A stretch of DNA of 64,000 nt, from positions 124,001 to 188,000 of the forward strand of contig JARGOC010000002.1 in the NCBI GenBank assembly GCA_029212365.1, read 5' to 3'. The stretch is from Roseovarius sp. Its GTDB lineage: Bacteria; Pseudomonadota; Alphaproteobacteria; Rhodobacterales; Rhodobacteraceae. Below are positions 26,091 to 34,640 of this stretch, one piece after another; positions within the stretch are counted from its first letter, which is position 1, and each line of letters begins with the position of its first letter. The notes under the pieces were generated by a model, which ran no database searches, was not told the DNA's origin, and saw only the letters and a program-made list of their open reading frames with translations. The translations under genes and the position numbers were made by a program.

Positions 26091-27047
26091 ATGGCCAAGC
26101 CCCTAACCCAACGCACGCAATCTTCGCCATCACAGCGCCCCCTCATCGAGTGGCCGACGCTGGCGATGGTCGTGATCTGTTATGCAGGACTGGTCGGCGT
26201 GTTGGCATGGGGAGATGGGATTGGCGTGGCGGGATCGGTCGTTTTGTTGGCCGTGTTTATTGCGCTGCATTCCTCGCTTCAGCATGAGGTTTTGCACGGG
26301 CATCCGTTCCGCTCGAAAGTGTTGAGCGAGGCGCTGGTGTTTCCGGCGGTGGGGCTGTTTGTGCCGTATCAGAGGTTTCGTGATCTGCATTTGCAGCATC
26401 ATTATGATCCGAACCTGACCGACCCATATGATGACCCCGAAAGCAATTATGCCGACCCGGCAGCTTGGGCGCTCACGTCGGCACCGATCAAAGCGCTTTA
26501 CCGGTTCAACAACCTTTTGCTGGGTCGGATGCTGGTGGGGCCGGCCATATCGCTGTGGCAGCTCTATAAGGATGATTTTGCGGCCTTCACCAAGGGTGAT
26601 CTCAGCATTCTGTGGGCCTATGGGCTGCACGTGGCTGGCATGATCCCGGTATTATATGTGGTGCAAGGGGCCGCGATCCCGCTTTGGGCTTATGTGATGG
26701 CGTCGTATTTCGGGTTTTCCCTGCTGAAAATCCGCACCTATTTGGAGCACCGCGCCCATGAAAAAGTGCCCGGCCGTTCAGTGATTATCGAAAGCCGGGG
26801 GCCGCTTTCCCTGTTGTTTCTGAACAACAATTTCCATTCAGTGCACCATGCGCATCCAAAGCTGGCTTGGTACAAGCTGCCCGCCTGTTTTGCCCAGAGG
26901 CGCTCTCATTTTCTGGATCGCAACCAAAGCTATTATTATGCATCTTATGTCGATGTGTTCCGGCGGTATTTCTTGCGCGCCAAGGATCCTGTGCCGCATC
27001 CTTTGATGGCTGGGGCCAAGCAAGAGCGTGAGTTGGAACATCAATAA
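26091..27047 (+). CDS. membrane-bound fatty-acid desaturase / carotenoid hydroxylase family protein
   Basis: A 318-aa integral membrane di-iron enzyme. Three His boxes are visible: QHEVLHGHPF, HLQHHYDP and NNFHSVHHAHP, with about four hydrophobic helices between them. The family introduces double bonds or hydroxyls into lipids, carotenoids or alkanes; the sequence does not decide which. It is controlled from a region shared with the XRE regulator and is convergent with the 473-aa membrane protein (5-nt gap). Confidence 0.88.
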   Translation: MAKPLTQRTQSSPSQRPLIEWPTLAMVVICYAGLVGVLAWGDGIGVAGSVVLLAVFIALHSSLQHEVLHGHPFRSKVLSEALVFPAVGLFVPYQRFRDLHLQHHYDPNLTDPYDDPESNYADPAAWALTSAPIKALYRFNNLLLGRMLVGPAISLWQLYKDDFAAFTKGDLSILWAYGLHVAGMIPVLYVVQGAAIPLWAYVMASYFGFSLLKIRTYLEHRAHEKVPGRSVIIESRGPLSLLFLNNNFHSVHHAHPKLAWYKLPACFAQRRSHFLDRNQSYYYASYVDVFRRYFLRAKDPVPHPLMAGAKQERELEHQ

Positions 27048-27052
27048 ATGCG

Positions 27053-28474
27053 TTACGCGCCCCGCGGTGTGGCCAGCAACCACAGGCCAAACAGCGTATA
27101 AAGCACCATGAAGGCCCCCAGTGGGATTTGGCTTAATGCGGCGCGGCGGGCATCGCCAAAGAGGTGCAATGCCGCGCGATGTGATGCCAGAACTGACAGG
27201 ATATGCCCGCCCACCACAACGCCCAGCTGCGTCAGCCAGATGATAAACACACTGTCGAGAGAATTGAGAAAACCAACCGTGACACGCCTATCCGCCCAGC
27301 CAAACAGGTTGGCGCCATTGGCCATTGGATCACTGATTGCGGCAAGCAGGTATTGCCCTTCGATCAGGAATGAAACCATGAAATGTGAGATGTGATAGCC
27401 AAGCGCAATTGGCAGAACTGCCGGGGCAAGCGCGGCAAAGACCACAGCAAAGCTGGGCTGAGTTTCGCGCGGTTTTCCGGCCACGGCAATGGCCCGGCAG
27501 GCCCATACCACCAGTGCGAAAGCTGTGACCAGGCCGATCACGGCCAGCGCCAATCCGATGAGGGACGAGGTGATCACTGCTGAGCGGCCGGGAAATTCCA
27601 ACGGATTGACGTTGATCAGGGCGAGCCACCAGAAGCTTTCCTTTAGCCCGTCAAAGCTGCCTGATGCCAGCAAGGTCAGGGCAAAAACGCCAAGGCCAAC
27701 CGCATAAGGGCGCGGTGACATCAAATCCCATCCGAGCATACCAATGGCTCTGTGTGTGCCGCCACCAAACAGTGAGACCTGCGCAAACAGAGAAAAGGCG
27801 ACCGAGAAAGGCTCGCATCGCGCCATCCATGTTTGAGCGCCAAACAGCGCCATGCCAGCGAAGCTGAACAGCCAGTAGGAGGCGACGATCGTGGCCAATC
27901 TGTCGGGATCACTGGGAGCCGGATCAGCAATGAAGAAACTGCAATATGCCATGAAGAGTGCCCATGCCGGCCAGACGCCCCAGCGATCCGGCAGGTGCAG
28001 GGCAGGCGGGGCAGGAGTGCGCCCAAATATCAGGCGATAGAGGCCGCTCCAGGGGTTTACCCATAGCCACAGATTGCCCAGAACGCCGATCAGGCTGACC
28101 AGCACGATCCACCATCCGGTCCAGATCATCAGTGGCAGCAGGTTGCTGAGCGGATCATGCGGGCCGGTCATGCCCAGATAGATCAACACGGCCAGCAGGA
28201 TTGTTGAAAGCAAGCTGACCCCATGACGCAACCAATGTGGCAAAGCGGGCCGTGATAACAAGCGCGCAGCGAACAGCCGCTCGGTTATTCGTTTTGGCAG
28301 GAAAGAGACCAGCAGGATTGACGCAAGGACCGAAAGGCAACCACCGATAATATAGGCGCGGGTGGGCAGCAGCAGAACAAAGGCTTGTTCTGACACATGC
28401 GCCTGCGCCCCCCCCGGAATGAGGATCAAGAGCAACAGGCCGAAGGCTGTAAAAAATCTAACTATGGTTCGCAT
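27053..28474 (-). CDS. polytopic membrane protein, possible metal (copper) transport partner
   Basis: A 473-aa protein with a signal peptide ending AQAHVSEQAFVLLLPT and about 11 transmembrane helices. It resembles membrane proteins labelled fenitrothion hydrolase in other genomes, a name that says little about native function. The His right after signal cleavage and the divergent PCuAC-like neighbour, 47 nt away, suggest copper or another metal; this is inference. No transporter family motif is clear. Confidence 0.65.
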   Translation of the reverse strand: MRTIVRFFTAFGLLLLILIPGGAQAHVSEQAFVLLLPTRAYIIGGCLSVLASILLVSFLPKRITERLFAARLLSRPALPHWLRHGVSLLSTILLAVLIYLGMTGPHDPLSNLLPLMIWTGWWIVLVSLIGVLGNLWLWVNPWSGLYRLIFGRTPAPPALHLPDRWGVWPAWALFMAYCSFFIADPAPSDPDRLATIVASYWLFSFAGMALFGAQTWMARCEPFSVAFSLFAQVSLFGGGTHRAIGMLGWDLMSPRPYAVGLGVFALTLLASGSFDGLKESFWWLALINVNPLEFPGRSAVITSSLIGLALAVIGLVTAFALVVWACRAIAVAGKPRETQPSFAVVFAALAPAVLPIALGYHISHFMVSFLIEGQYLLAAISDPMANGANLFGWADRRVTVGFLNSLDSVFIIWLTQLGVVVGGHILSVLASHRAALHLFGDARRAALSQIPLGAFMVLYTLFGLWLLATPRGA

Positions 28475-28521
28475 GAAAATACGTTAATGTTCCTGTGAGT
28501 TGAACGAAAGTGGGAAGTTTG

Positions 28522-29298
28522 ATGCGCAGGTCTGTTATCTTAGCTGCACTGTCTTTGGTGCTGATTGTTGGCATTCTCGTCTGGCGCAGTCAGATGCCAT
28601 CTGACCCGGTGGGACTGAGCGCTGTGCAGGCGCAGGCGATGCAGGGTGAAGCGGGCGTGGCGCATGTCACGCTGATGTTTGAAACCGCAGATGAGCCGGA
28701 TATTTTGATCAGCGCCTCCTCGCCCGTGGCGTCGCAGGTGGAAATTGTCTCGCCCACGGGGGCGTCACGGCTGGCCATTCCGGCCCGCAGTACACCATCA
28801 TTGTCATCTGATGGGGCCTATTTGCGCCTGTCAGGAGTGGAGGGCGACCTGAGTGAAGGCCGCTTGATCCCGCTGACGCTGATCTTTTTGCGCTCGGGGG
28901 AGCAGACGGTGCGTGCGCGGGTTGGCGAGCCTAGTGATCCGCATGCGCAACATATGGCGATGGCTGCAATGGCAGCGCAGGATACGCAGGGGCCTGCTCC
29001 CACGTTGGCAATGACACTGGAACCCGCGGCCAACGGTGCCACTTTGGTGCGCATGCAGGTGGAGAATTTCACCTTTGATCCCGGTGGAGAGATGCCTGAG
29101 CATGTGCCAGGTCATGGGCACGGGCACCTCTATTTGGACGGGTTGAAACTGCAGCGCGTTTATACAGGCGAGGCGTTGATCGGGGCCTTGCCTGCCGGGC
29201 GCTATGAGGTACGTGTGACGCTGAATTCCAATTTGCATGTTCCCTACAAGAATGCGGATGGCCAAGTGAGCGCCGTGGCCGCGTTGGTTGTGCAATAG
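28522..29298 (+). CDS. membrane-anchored PCu(A)C-like copper chaperone
   Basis: A 258-aa protein with an N-terminal membrane anchor or signal (about 3-22). Residues about 40-135 follow the PCuAC beta-fold layout (GVAHVTLMFETADEPDILISASS ... LTLIFLRSGEQTVRARVG, positions about 46-140), but the usual H-M...HxM ligand spacing is not complete. The second half has Met/His-rich DPHAQHMAMAAMAA and EHVPGHGHGHLYLDG, likely metal ligands. The ATG at 28522 is preferred over a GTG at 28510. It is divergent from the polytopic membrane protein. Confidence 0.6.
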   Translation: MRRSVILAALSLVLIVGILVWRSQMPSDPVGLSAVQAQAMQGEAGVAHVTLMFETADEPDILISASSPVASQVEIVSPTGASRLAIPARSTPSLSSDGAYLRLSGVEGDLSEGRLIPLTLIFLRSGEQTVRARVGEPSDPHAQHMAMAAMAAQDTQGPAPTLAMTLEPAANGATLVRMQVENFTFDPGGEMPEHVPGHGHGHLYLDGLKLQRVYTGEALIGALPAGRYEVRVTLNSNLHVPYKNADGQVSAVAALVVQ

Positions 29299-29486
29299 CA
29301 GGGCAGATTAACACCCGAACGAACTTTGTGAATGGTGCGTGTAAGCCCGGTTAACAGGCCGCCAGGCCCCTCAATGGGTTGGCGAAAAGGCTGATGTCAG
29401 TGCATCATATATTCTGCACGCGGGGGTGCGGAGATAAATCACTATTGAGCCCCTGTTGGGGCCGCCACCCCGGGGCCTGTCGCTGT

Positions 29487-29529
29487 CCCGGCGTGCGCAG
29501 CATCGGTTTGATGGCACGCGCACGCCGGG
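29487..29529. terminator. 12-bp perfect inverted repeat between the copper gene and serA
   Basis: CCCGGCGTGCGC (29487-29498) and GCGCACGCCGGG (29518-29529) pair perfectly around 19 nt. It lies just after the serA stop on the minus strand and may terminate it, but neither side has a T run, so this may instead be a repeat element. Confidence 0.45.
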
Positions 29530-29539
29530 ATTATTTGTA

Positions 29540-31135
29540 TCAGTTCACGTCAAACGACAGTGCGCGGACCTGCTGAAACATGCTGGTGGCATTCAGTTTT
29601 TCGATCACGTCGGCCTCTACCGGGGCATCGACATAAAGCAAAGCAATCGCTTCGCCACCCGCAGCCGCACGACCAAGGGTGAAGTTGGCAATGTTTACGC
29701 CGCTTTCGCCCAAAATTTGGCCCAAGGTGCCGATGATGCCCGGCGCGTCATTGTTGGTGGTGTAAAGCATATGCTGGCCGATCTCGGCGTCGATGTTGAT
29801 GCCTTTGATCTGAATGAAGCGCGGCTTGCCATCCGAGAACACAGTGCCCCCGATAGAGCGCTCGCGTTCGCTTGTGACAACAGTCAGCTTGATATAGCCC
29901 TCAAACACGCCGGATTTATCCTGCTTGGTTGTGCTGATCTTCACGCCACGTTCTTTGGCGACCACAGGGGCGGACACCATGTTTACCTCAGGATTCACCG
30001 ATTTCATGATGCCTGCAACAGCGGCGCAGGTCAGTGCGTCAAGGTTCATGTCTGAGACCACGCCATCATAAAGGATATTGATCGCCTTGATCGGTTCATC
30101 TGTCATCTGACCAATGAAATTGCCGACGTGATCCGCCAGCTTGATCCACGGACCCATGACTTTGGCCTCCTCAGCCGTCACCGACGGCATGTTGAGCGCG
30201 TTTGTCACGGCACCGGTCAGCAAGTAATCTGACATTTGTTCAGCCACTTGCAGGGCAACGTTTTCCTGTGCTTCGGTTGTTGCGGCACCCAGATGCGGCG
30301 TAACCACGACATTGGGCAGGTTGAACAGCGGGTTTTCCGTGGCGGGCTCTGACGCGAAGACGTCAAAAGCGGCACCTGCCACATGGCCGGATTTGAGCAG
30401 GTCTGCCAGGGCCTCTTCATCCACCAGCCCACCACGGGCGCAGTTGACAATGCGTACGCCTTTCTTGGTTTTTCCAAGGTTTTCGGCAGACAGGATATTG
30501 CGGGTCTGATCGGTGAGCGGCACATGCAGGGTGATGAAATCTGCGCGCGGCAGCAGCTCGTCCAGCTCAACCTTTTCAACGCCCATTTTGTCGGCTTTTT
30601 CCTGGCTCAGGAACGGATCATAAGCGATGACCTTCATTTTGAGCGCGCGGGCACGATCACACACGATACCACCGATATTGCCAGCACCGATGACACCGAG
30701 GGTTTTGTTGGTCAACTCAACCCCCATGAATTTGGATTTCTCCCATTTGCCCTGATGGGTAGAGGCGCTGGCTTCGGGCAGTTGACGGGCCACAGCAAAC
30801 ATCATGGCGATGGCATGTTCAGCTGTTGTGATCATGTTGCCAAAGGGCGTGTTCATGACGATCACACCTTTGCGGGAGGCGGCGTCTTTGTCGATATTGT
30901 CGGTGCCGATGCCTGCACGGGCGATAACCTTGAGGTTGTCAGCGGCGTCCAGGATGTTTTCCGTGACCTTGGTGGCCGAGCGAATGGCAAGGCCGTCATA
31001 TTGACCAATGATCTCGCGGAGCTTTTCTTTGTCCTTGCCCAGGTCGGGCATGAAATCAACATCAATGCCGCGATCCCGGAAGATTTGGACGGCGGTTTCG
31101 GAAAGCTTGTCGGAAACGAGTACTTTGGGAGCCAT
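29540..31135 (-). CDS. serA: D-3-phosphoglycerate dehydrogenase
   Basis: A 531-aa enzyme of the first step of serine synthesis (3-phosphoglycerate to 3-phosphohydroxypyruvate, NAD). Substrate-binding ARAGIGTDNID, the NAD-binding GAGNIGG, the catalytic His in TPHLGAATTEAQ, an intervening domain (about 320-450) and a C-terminal ACT domain (about 455-530, GIIGTLGQILGESGVNIANF) are all visible. Start 31135 (MAPKVLVSDKL) fits the family; the longer frame to 31201 runs into a repeat. It follows serC with a repeat-bearing 92-nt gap, probably one transcript. Confidence 0.97.
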   Translation of the reverse strand: MAPKVLVSDKLSETAVQIFRDRGIDVDFMPDLGKDKEKLREIIGQYDGLAIRSATKVTENILDAADNLKVIARAGIGTDNIDKDAASRKGVIVMNTPFGNMITTAEHAIAMMFAVARQLPEASASTHQGKWEKSKFMGVELTNKTLGVIGAGNIGGIVCDRARALKMKVIAYDPFLSQEKADKMGVEKVELDELLPRADFITLHVPLTDQTRNILSAENLGKTKKGVRIVNCARGGLVDEEALADLLKSGHVAGAAFDVFASEPATENPLFNLPNVVVTPHLGAATTEAQENVALQVAEQMSDYLLTGAVTNALNMPSVTAEEAKVMGPWIKLADHVGNFIGQMTDEPIKAINILYDGVVSDMNLDALTCAAVAGIMKSVNPEVNMVSAPVVAKERGVKISTTKQDKSGVFEGYIKLTVVTSERERSIGGTVFSDGKPRFIQIKGINIDAEIGQHMLYTTNNDAPGIIGTLGQILGESGVNIANFTLGRAAAGGEAIALLYVDAPVEADVIEKLNATSMFQQVRALSFDVN

Positions 31136-31171
31136 GATAGTGGTCCTTTGATATGAGATTGTTTGGGGTGT

Positions 31172-31226
31172 GGTGGGGTGGAACCCCACCCTACGCATCA
31201 AGTGTAGGGTGGGTTTTTAACCCACC
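31172..31226. repeat. REPIN-like double palindrome, copy B
   Basis: GGTGGGGTGGAACCCCACC and GGTGGGTTTTTAACCCACC flank CTACGCATCAAGTGTAG. It sits in the serC-serA gap, as copy A sits within another leftward operon. Confidence 0.75.
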
Positions 31227-31227
31227 T

Positions 31228-32382
31228 TTAGGCGGCTTCAGTCAGTGCCGCGATTTCGGCTTCAAAAGCCCAGTTCAACCAAGGCATCAGCGCTGCGAGA
31301 TCAGATGTTTCTACCGTACCGCCGCACCAGATACGAAGGCCTGGAGGTGCATCACGATAGGCACCGATATCACGGGCTACGTCGGCCACGTCCAGCCGTT
31401 TGGCGATGGCCTTGGCAAACACCGCACCATCGGTAATGCGTGGATCGCAGAATTTTAGGCACACGGATGTATTGGATTGCGTTGCAGGATCATCAGCCAG
31501 ATTGGCGAGCCAATCGTGGGCCGCGCAAAAATCAGCCAGTACCTGAGCATTGGCATCCGCCCGTGCGATCAGGCCAGGCAACCCACCTACGGATTGTGCC
31601 CATTTCAGGGCCAACAGGTAGTCTTCGACTGCCAACATGGAGGGCGTGTTGATCGTGGCACCTTCAAAGATGCCTTCGATCAGTTTACCGCCTTTGGTGA
31701 GGCGAAAAATCTTGGGCAGGGGCCATGCGGGCGTATAGGTTTCCAGACGTTCCACCGCACGCGGGCTCAGGATGATCATGCCATGCGCCGCTTCGCCGCC
31801 CAGCACTTTTTGCCAGCTAAAGGTGGTGACATCCAGTTTGTCCCAAGGCAAGTCTTGGGCAAAGGCGGCAGAGGTGGCATCACAAATGGTCAGTCCGGTG
31901 CGATCAGATTTGATCCAGTCGCCATTGGGCACACGCACGCCAGAGGTGGTGCCGTTCCAGGTGAAAACAACGTCATTGTCGGTGTCAACTGTGCTGAGGT
32001 CCACGATCTGGCCGTAGTCAGCTGTTTTGACCTCGGCGTCCAATTTCAGCTGTTTTACCACATCAGTGACCCAGCCGGCGCCAAAGCTTTCCCAGGCGAG
32101 CATCTCAACTTTGCGGGCGCCCAGCAGGTTCCACATCGCCATTTCCATGGCACCTGTATCAGAGGCGGGCACGATGGCGATGCGATAGCCGTCGGGGATG
32201 CCCAACACGTCGCGCGTGCTGTCAATGGCGGCTTTCAGGCGCGCCTTGCCGACAGCGGCACGGTGGCTGCGGCCCAAGGGCGCGTCAGACAGTTTGGTCA
32301 CGTCAAAAATGGGGGGTTTGGCACATGGGCCGGAGGAGAAACGCGGGTTTTCCGGCCGCGTGGCCGGTTCTTGGATCGTCAT
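31228..32382 (-). CDS. serC: phosphoserine aminotransferase
   Basis: A 384-aa PLP enzyme converting 3-phosphohydroxypyruvate to phosphoserine. The start [24 protein letters not shown] is the alphaproteobacterial SerC N-terminus. The PLP lysine is in [15 protein letters not shown], and [13 protein letters not shown] is a family segment. An upstream open frame to 32547 covers the leader and is rejected. Transcribed with serA, divergent from serB. Confidence 0.96.
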   Translation of the reverse strand: MTIQEPATRPENPRFSSGPCAKPPIFDVTKLSDAPLGRSHRAAVGKARLKAAIDSTRDVLGIPDGYRIAIVPASDTGAMEMAMWNLLGARKVEMLAWESFGAGWVTDVVKQLKLDAEVKTADYGQIVDLSTVDTDNDVVFTWNGTTSGVRVPNGDWIKSDRTGLTICDATSAAFAQDLPWDKLDVTTFSWQKVLGGEAAHGMIILSPRAVERLETYTPAWPLPKIFRLTKGGKLIEGIFEGATINTPSMLAVEDYLLALKWAQSVGGLPGLIARADANAQVLADFCAAHDWLANLADDPATQSNTSVCLKFCDPRITDGAVFAKAIAKRLDVADVARDIGAYRDAPPGLRIWCGGTVETSDLAALMPWLNWAFEAEIAALTEAA

Positions 32383-32445
32383 TGCTGCTATCCTTCCAGA
32401 TAAGCGCCCTTCGTTGGGGAAGGGTGTCCCACTGGCTTGGGTAGC
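32383..32445 (-). promoter_or_regulatory. structured serC leader (candidate serC RNA motif)
   Basis: On the minus strand, just before serC, there is a stem CCCTTC/GAAGGG (32407-32424, 6-nt loop), then TATC-TGGAAG-GATA, which places the ribosome site GGAAGGA within a small hairpin adjoining the ATG. An upstream CCCA...TGGG pairing is also possible. A conserved serC leader RNA is described for Alphaproteobacteria; position and compactness agree, but I cannot run the covariance model. Confidence 0.45.
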
Positions 32446-32841
32446 GGTGATTTCAGGGGTGTGCAAGTGCAGAAATGAAAGGTGGGCGTCGGTTTGTTGA
32501 TCAAATACGACGAATTTGGTTCCGATCGGAAAATTATGGTCATTCACTGCTGAGTGCTGAAAGGCAAGGTGGGGAGAGGGAAAGTAGAAAGTATTTGGAG
32601 AAAGGTGAAAATGATGTTCAGCCGCGAGGGCCGGGTTATGTTGGCCTGCGCGATGTGCGTGACAAGATCAGTGGTTGCGAGATTAGGGTAAGACACTGCG
32701 ACAGCAGGTTGGCGGGGCCACATGAGCCGCATCACGCAGAACATTTGAAAATCAGTGCCAGAGTGCTTTTGGACGTTTCACACTGGAATCAGCCGCAGCT
32801 GTGTCGTAGTCCATGGCAAAACCAAACCCGGAGTTTTAACC
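32446..32841. other. serC-serB divergent region, no gene recognised
   Basis: 396 nt holding the promoters for serCA and serB. A short rightward frame containing [20 protein letters not shown] and a shorter leftward one were read; neither matches a known family. No clear operator was seen. Confidence 0.35.
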
Positions 32842-33714
32842 ATGTTTATCGCCACCTTGATTGCGCCCAGAGGCGTTTTGGACCCAACGCTTGTGCAGTC
32901 CTTGCGCAATGCCTGGGGCGGGGGCGATGCCCAATGGCTGTCCCCGGATGAGGCCGCTGAATTTACCTTGGATGAAAAACCGGGCAATCATTGGGAGGTC
33001 TGGGAAGACCTGCAATCCTGGAAGGTTGATCTGGTGATACAGCCCAAGGCGGACCGGCGCAAAAAGATGCTGTTGGCGGATATGGACAGCACCATGATCC
33101 AACAGGAGTGCATTGACGAGCTGGCCGAAGAGGCGGGCGTCGGGGCGCATGTCAAAGACATCACCGCGCGTGCCATGAACGGCGAGCTGGACTTTGAAGG
33201 TGCGTTGATTGAGAGGGTCGCCTTGATGAAGAGCCTTGATGAGGCGGTGATTCAAAAGGTGCTCGACACGCGCATCAGTTTCATGCCCGGAGGCGCGGCG
33301 TTGGTGGCCACGATGAAGGCAAATGGCGCTTACGCGGCCTTGGTTTCGGGCGGGTTCACCGCGTTTACGACGATGGTGGGTGAAGCACTGGGATTTGATG
33401 AAAACCGTGCCAATACTCTGTTGGTTGAGAATGGTGTTCTGACCGGTGGTGTTGGTCGGCCGATCTTGGGGCGTGAGGCCAAAGTTTCGGCGCTCGAGGA
33501 GATCACCAAGCGGCTTGGGCTGAGTGCTGCGGATGTGATTGCGGTTGGCGATGGCGCCAATGATCTGGGTATGCTGGGATGCGCTGGCACGGGTGTTGCG
33601 TTGCATGCCAAACCATCGGTCGCGGCGCAATGCGATGTGCGGATCAATCACGGTGATCTGAGTGCATTGCTGTATCTGCAAGGCTATGCCCGCGATGAGT
33701 TTGTGGTGTGTTGA
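32842..33714 (+). CDS. serB: phosphoserine phosphatase
   Basis: A 290-aa HAD-family enzyme for the last step of serine synthesis. HAD motifs: DMDSTMIQQE (nucleophile Asp), VSGGFTAF, and GDGANDLGMLGCAGTGVA. An N-terminal region of about 75 residues precedes the HAD core, as in other SerB. Start 32842 (MFIATLIAP); the frame to 32755 is not supported. Divergent from serC, so all three serine steps are clustered. Confidence 0.96.
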   Translation: MFIATLIAPRGVLDPTLVQSLRNAWGGGDAQWLSPDEAAEFTLDEKPGNHWEVWEDLQSWKVDLVIQPKADRRKKMLLADMDSTMIQQECIDELAEEAGVGAHVKDITARAMNGELDFEGALIERVALMKSLDEAVIQKVLDTRISFMPGGAALVATMKANGAYAALVSGGFTAFTTMVGEALGFDENRANTLLVENGVLTGGVGRPILGREAKVSALEEITKRLGLSAADVIAVGDGANDLGMLGCAGTGVALHAKPSVAAQCDVRINHGDLSALLYLQGYARDEFVVC

Positions 33715-33790
33715 CAAACTTGTCACTGCCGACGGCATTGCGGATGGTGGCGCATGTGAAGTGACCGTGATTGTCGAAATGCAGGTGATG

Positions 33791-33819
33791 CGCCGCCCCG
33801 GATCTGGTCCGGGACGGCG
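33791..33819. terminator. hairpin after serB
   Basis: CGCCG-C-CCCGGA and TCCGGG-A-CGGCG form a strong stem with one mismatch, followed on the plus strand by ATTTGATT. Probable serB terminator, although the CCCGGATC core is also common in dispersed repeats. Confidence 0.45.
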
Positions 33820-33893
33820 ATTTGATTAAAGCGTCTCGCCTTTAACATGACGCGGGGAAAAGGCGCGACGCAGTCACACATACGCGCAGCGCT

Positions 33894-34328
33894 TTAGGCC
33901 GCCAGTTGAGCGCGGGTTTTGCCGATCATCAGCGCGGCCTGAGCGGCCTCACGGCCTTTGTCCACAAAATGGGCGCGATAGATGGCGGTGTGGTGCTCTG
34001 TCTCATGATACTGATGCGGTGTCAGCGAAACTGACAAAACCGGCACACCTGTGTCCATTCCGGCGCGCATCAGCCCATCGACCACGGCCTGTGCCACGAA
34101 ATCATGCCGGTAAATGCCGCCATCCACCACAAAGGCAGCAGCCGCAATGGCGCTATAGCGGCCCGATGCTGCAAGATCGCGCGCCAGTAGCGGCATTTCA
34201 AATGCGCCGGGCACGTCGAACACATCGATCTGTTGCATTGGGATAAGCTCGGCAAAGCCTGTAAGCGCGCGATCCACGATATCGGCATGCCAATTGGCCT
34301 TGATGAAGGCGTAGTGGGGAAGTGTCAT
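33894..34328 (-). CDS. ribH: 6,7-dimethyl-8-ribityllumazine synthase (RibH2-like)
   Basis: A 144-aa enzyme joining the two riboflavin precursors. Signatures: FIKANWHADIVDRAL, DVFDVPGAFEMPLLARDLA, and the HH-containing SLTPHQYHETEHH. The shape, with a short N-terminus and ETEHH, resembles the RibH2 type known from Brucella and rhizobia more than the canonical RibH of the rib operon. Start 34328 (MTLPHYAF). It is alone in its transcript, behind an FMN riboswitch, so it responds to cellular FMN. A second lumazine synthase elsewhere in the genome is expected. Confidence 0.92.
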   Translation of the reverse strand: MTLPHYAFIKANWHADIVDRALTGFAELIPMQQIDVFDVPGAFEMPLLARDLAASGRYSAIAAAAFVVDGGIYRHDFVAQAVVDGLMRAGMDTGVPVLSVSLTPHQYHETEHHTAIYRAHFVDKGREAAQAALMIGKTRAQLAA

Positions 34329-34410
34329 GTGCAGGTCTCCTTTCGCATTTTGACACGTCACCAGGGTGCATCAAACGAAAGGCGTCAACGGGCTGGCTTG
34401 CCCGTGTGAT

Positions 34411-34560
34411 CCTTGTCGCTCTCTTCCATCCGGACTGTGACCGTCGGCTCTGGAGTTGCACCAGATCTGCTAAACCCCGGATCATATCCGGGGCCGCTCG
34501 CGGGCTTCGGGCACATGGCCCGTTACCGCCGGTGGGGAATTGCACCCCGCCCTGAGAACA
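34411..34560 (-). promoter_or_regulatory. FMN riboswitch (RFN element)
   Basis: On the minus strand, 80 nt before ribH, the conserved RFN blocks appear in order: GGGCGGGGTGCAATTCCCC, ACCGGCGGT, AGCCCGCGAGC, a variable hairpin CCCCGGATATGATCCGGGG, GATCTGGTGCAACTCCAGAG, CCGACGGTCACAGTCCGGAT and GGAAGAGAG. This is a textbook FMN aptamer controlling ribH alone. Confidence 0.95.
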
Positions 34561-34640
34561 GCCTGAACATGAGAGCAAACGCAGCCCAAGGCAAGCGGCA
34601 TTTACGACAGAGCGATCAAGAAACAGCCGGGTGCAGAGGC

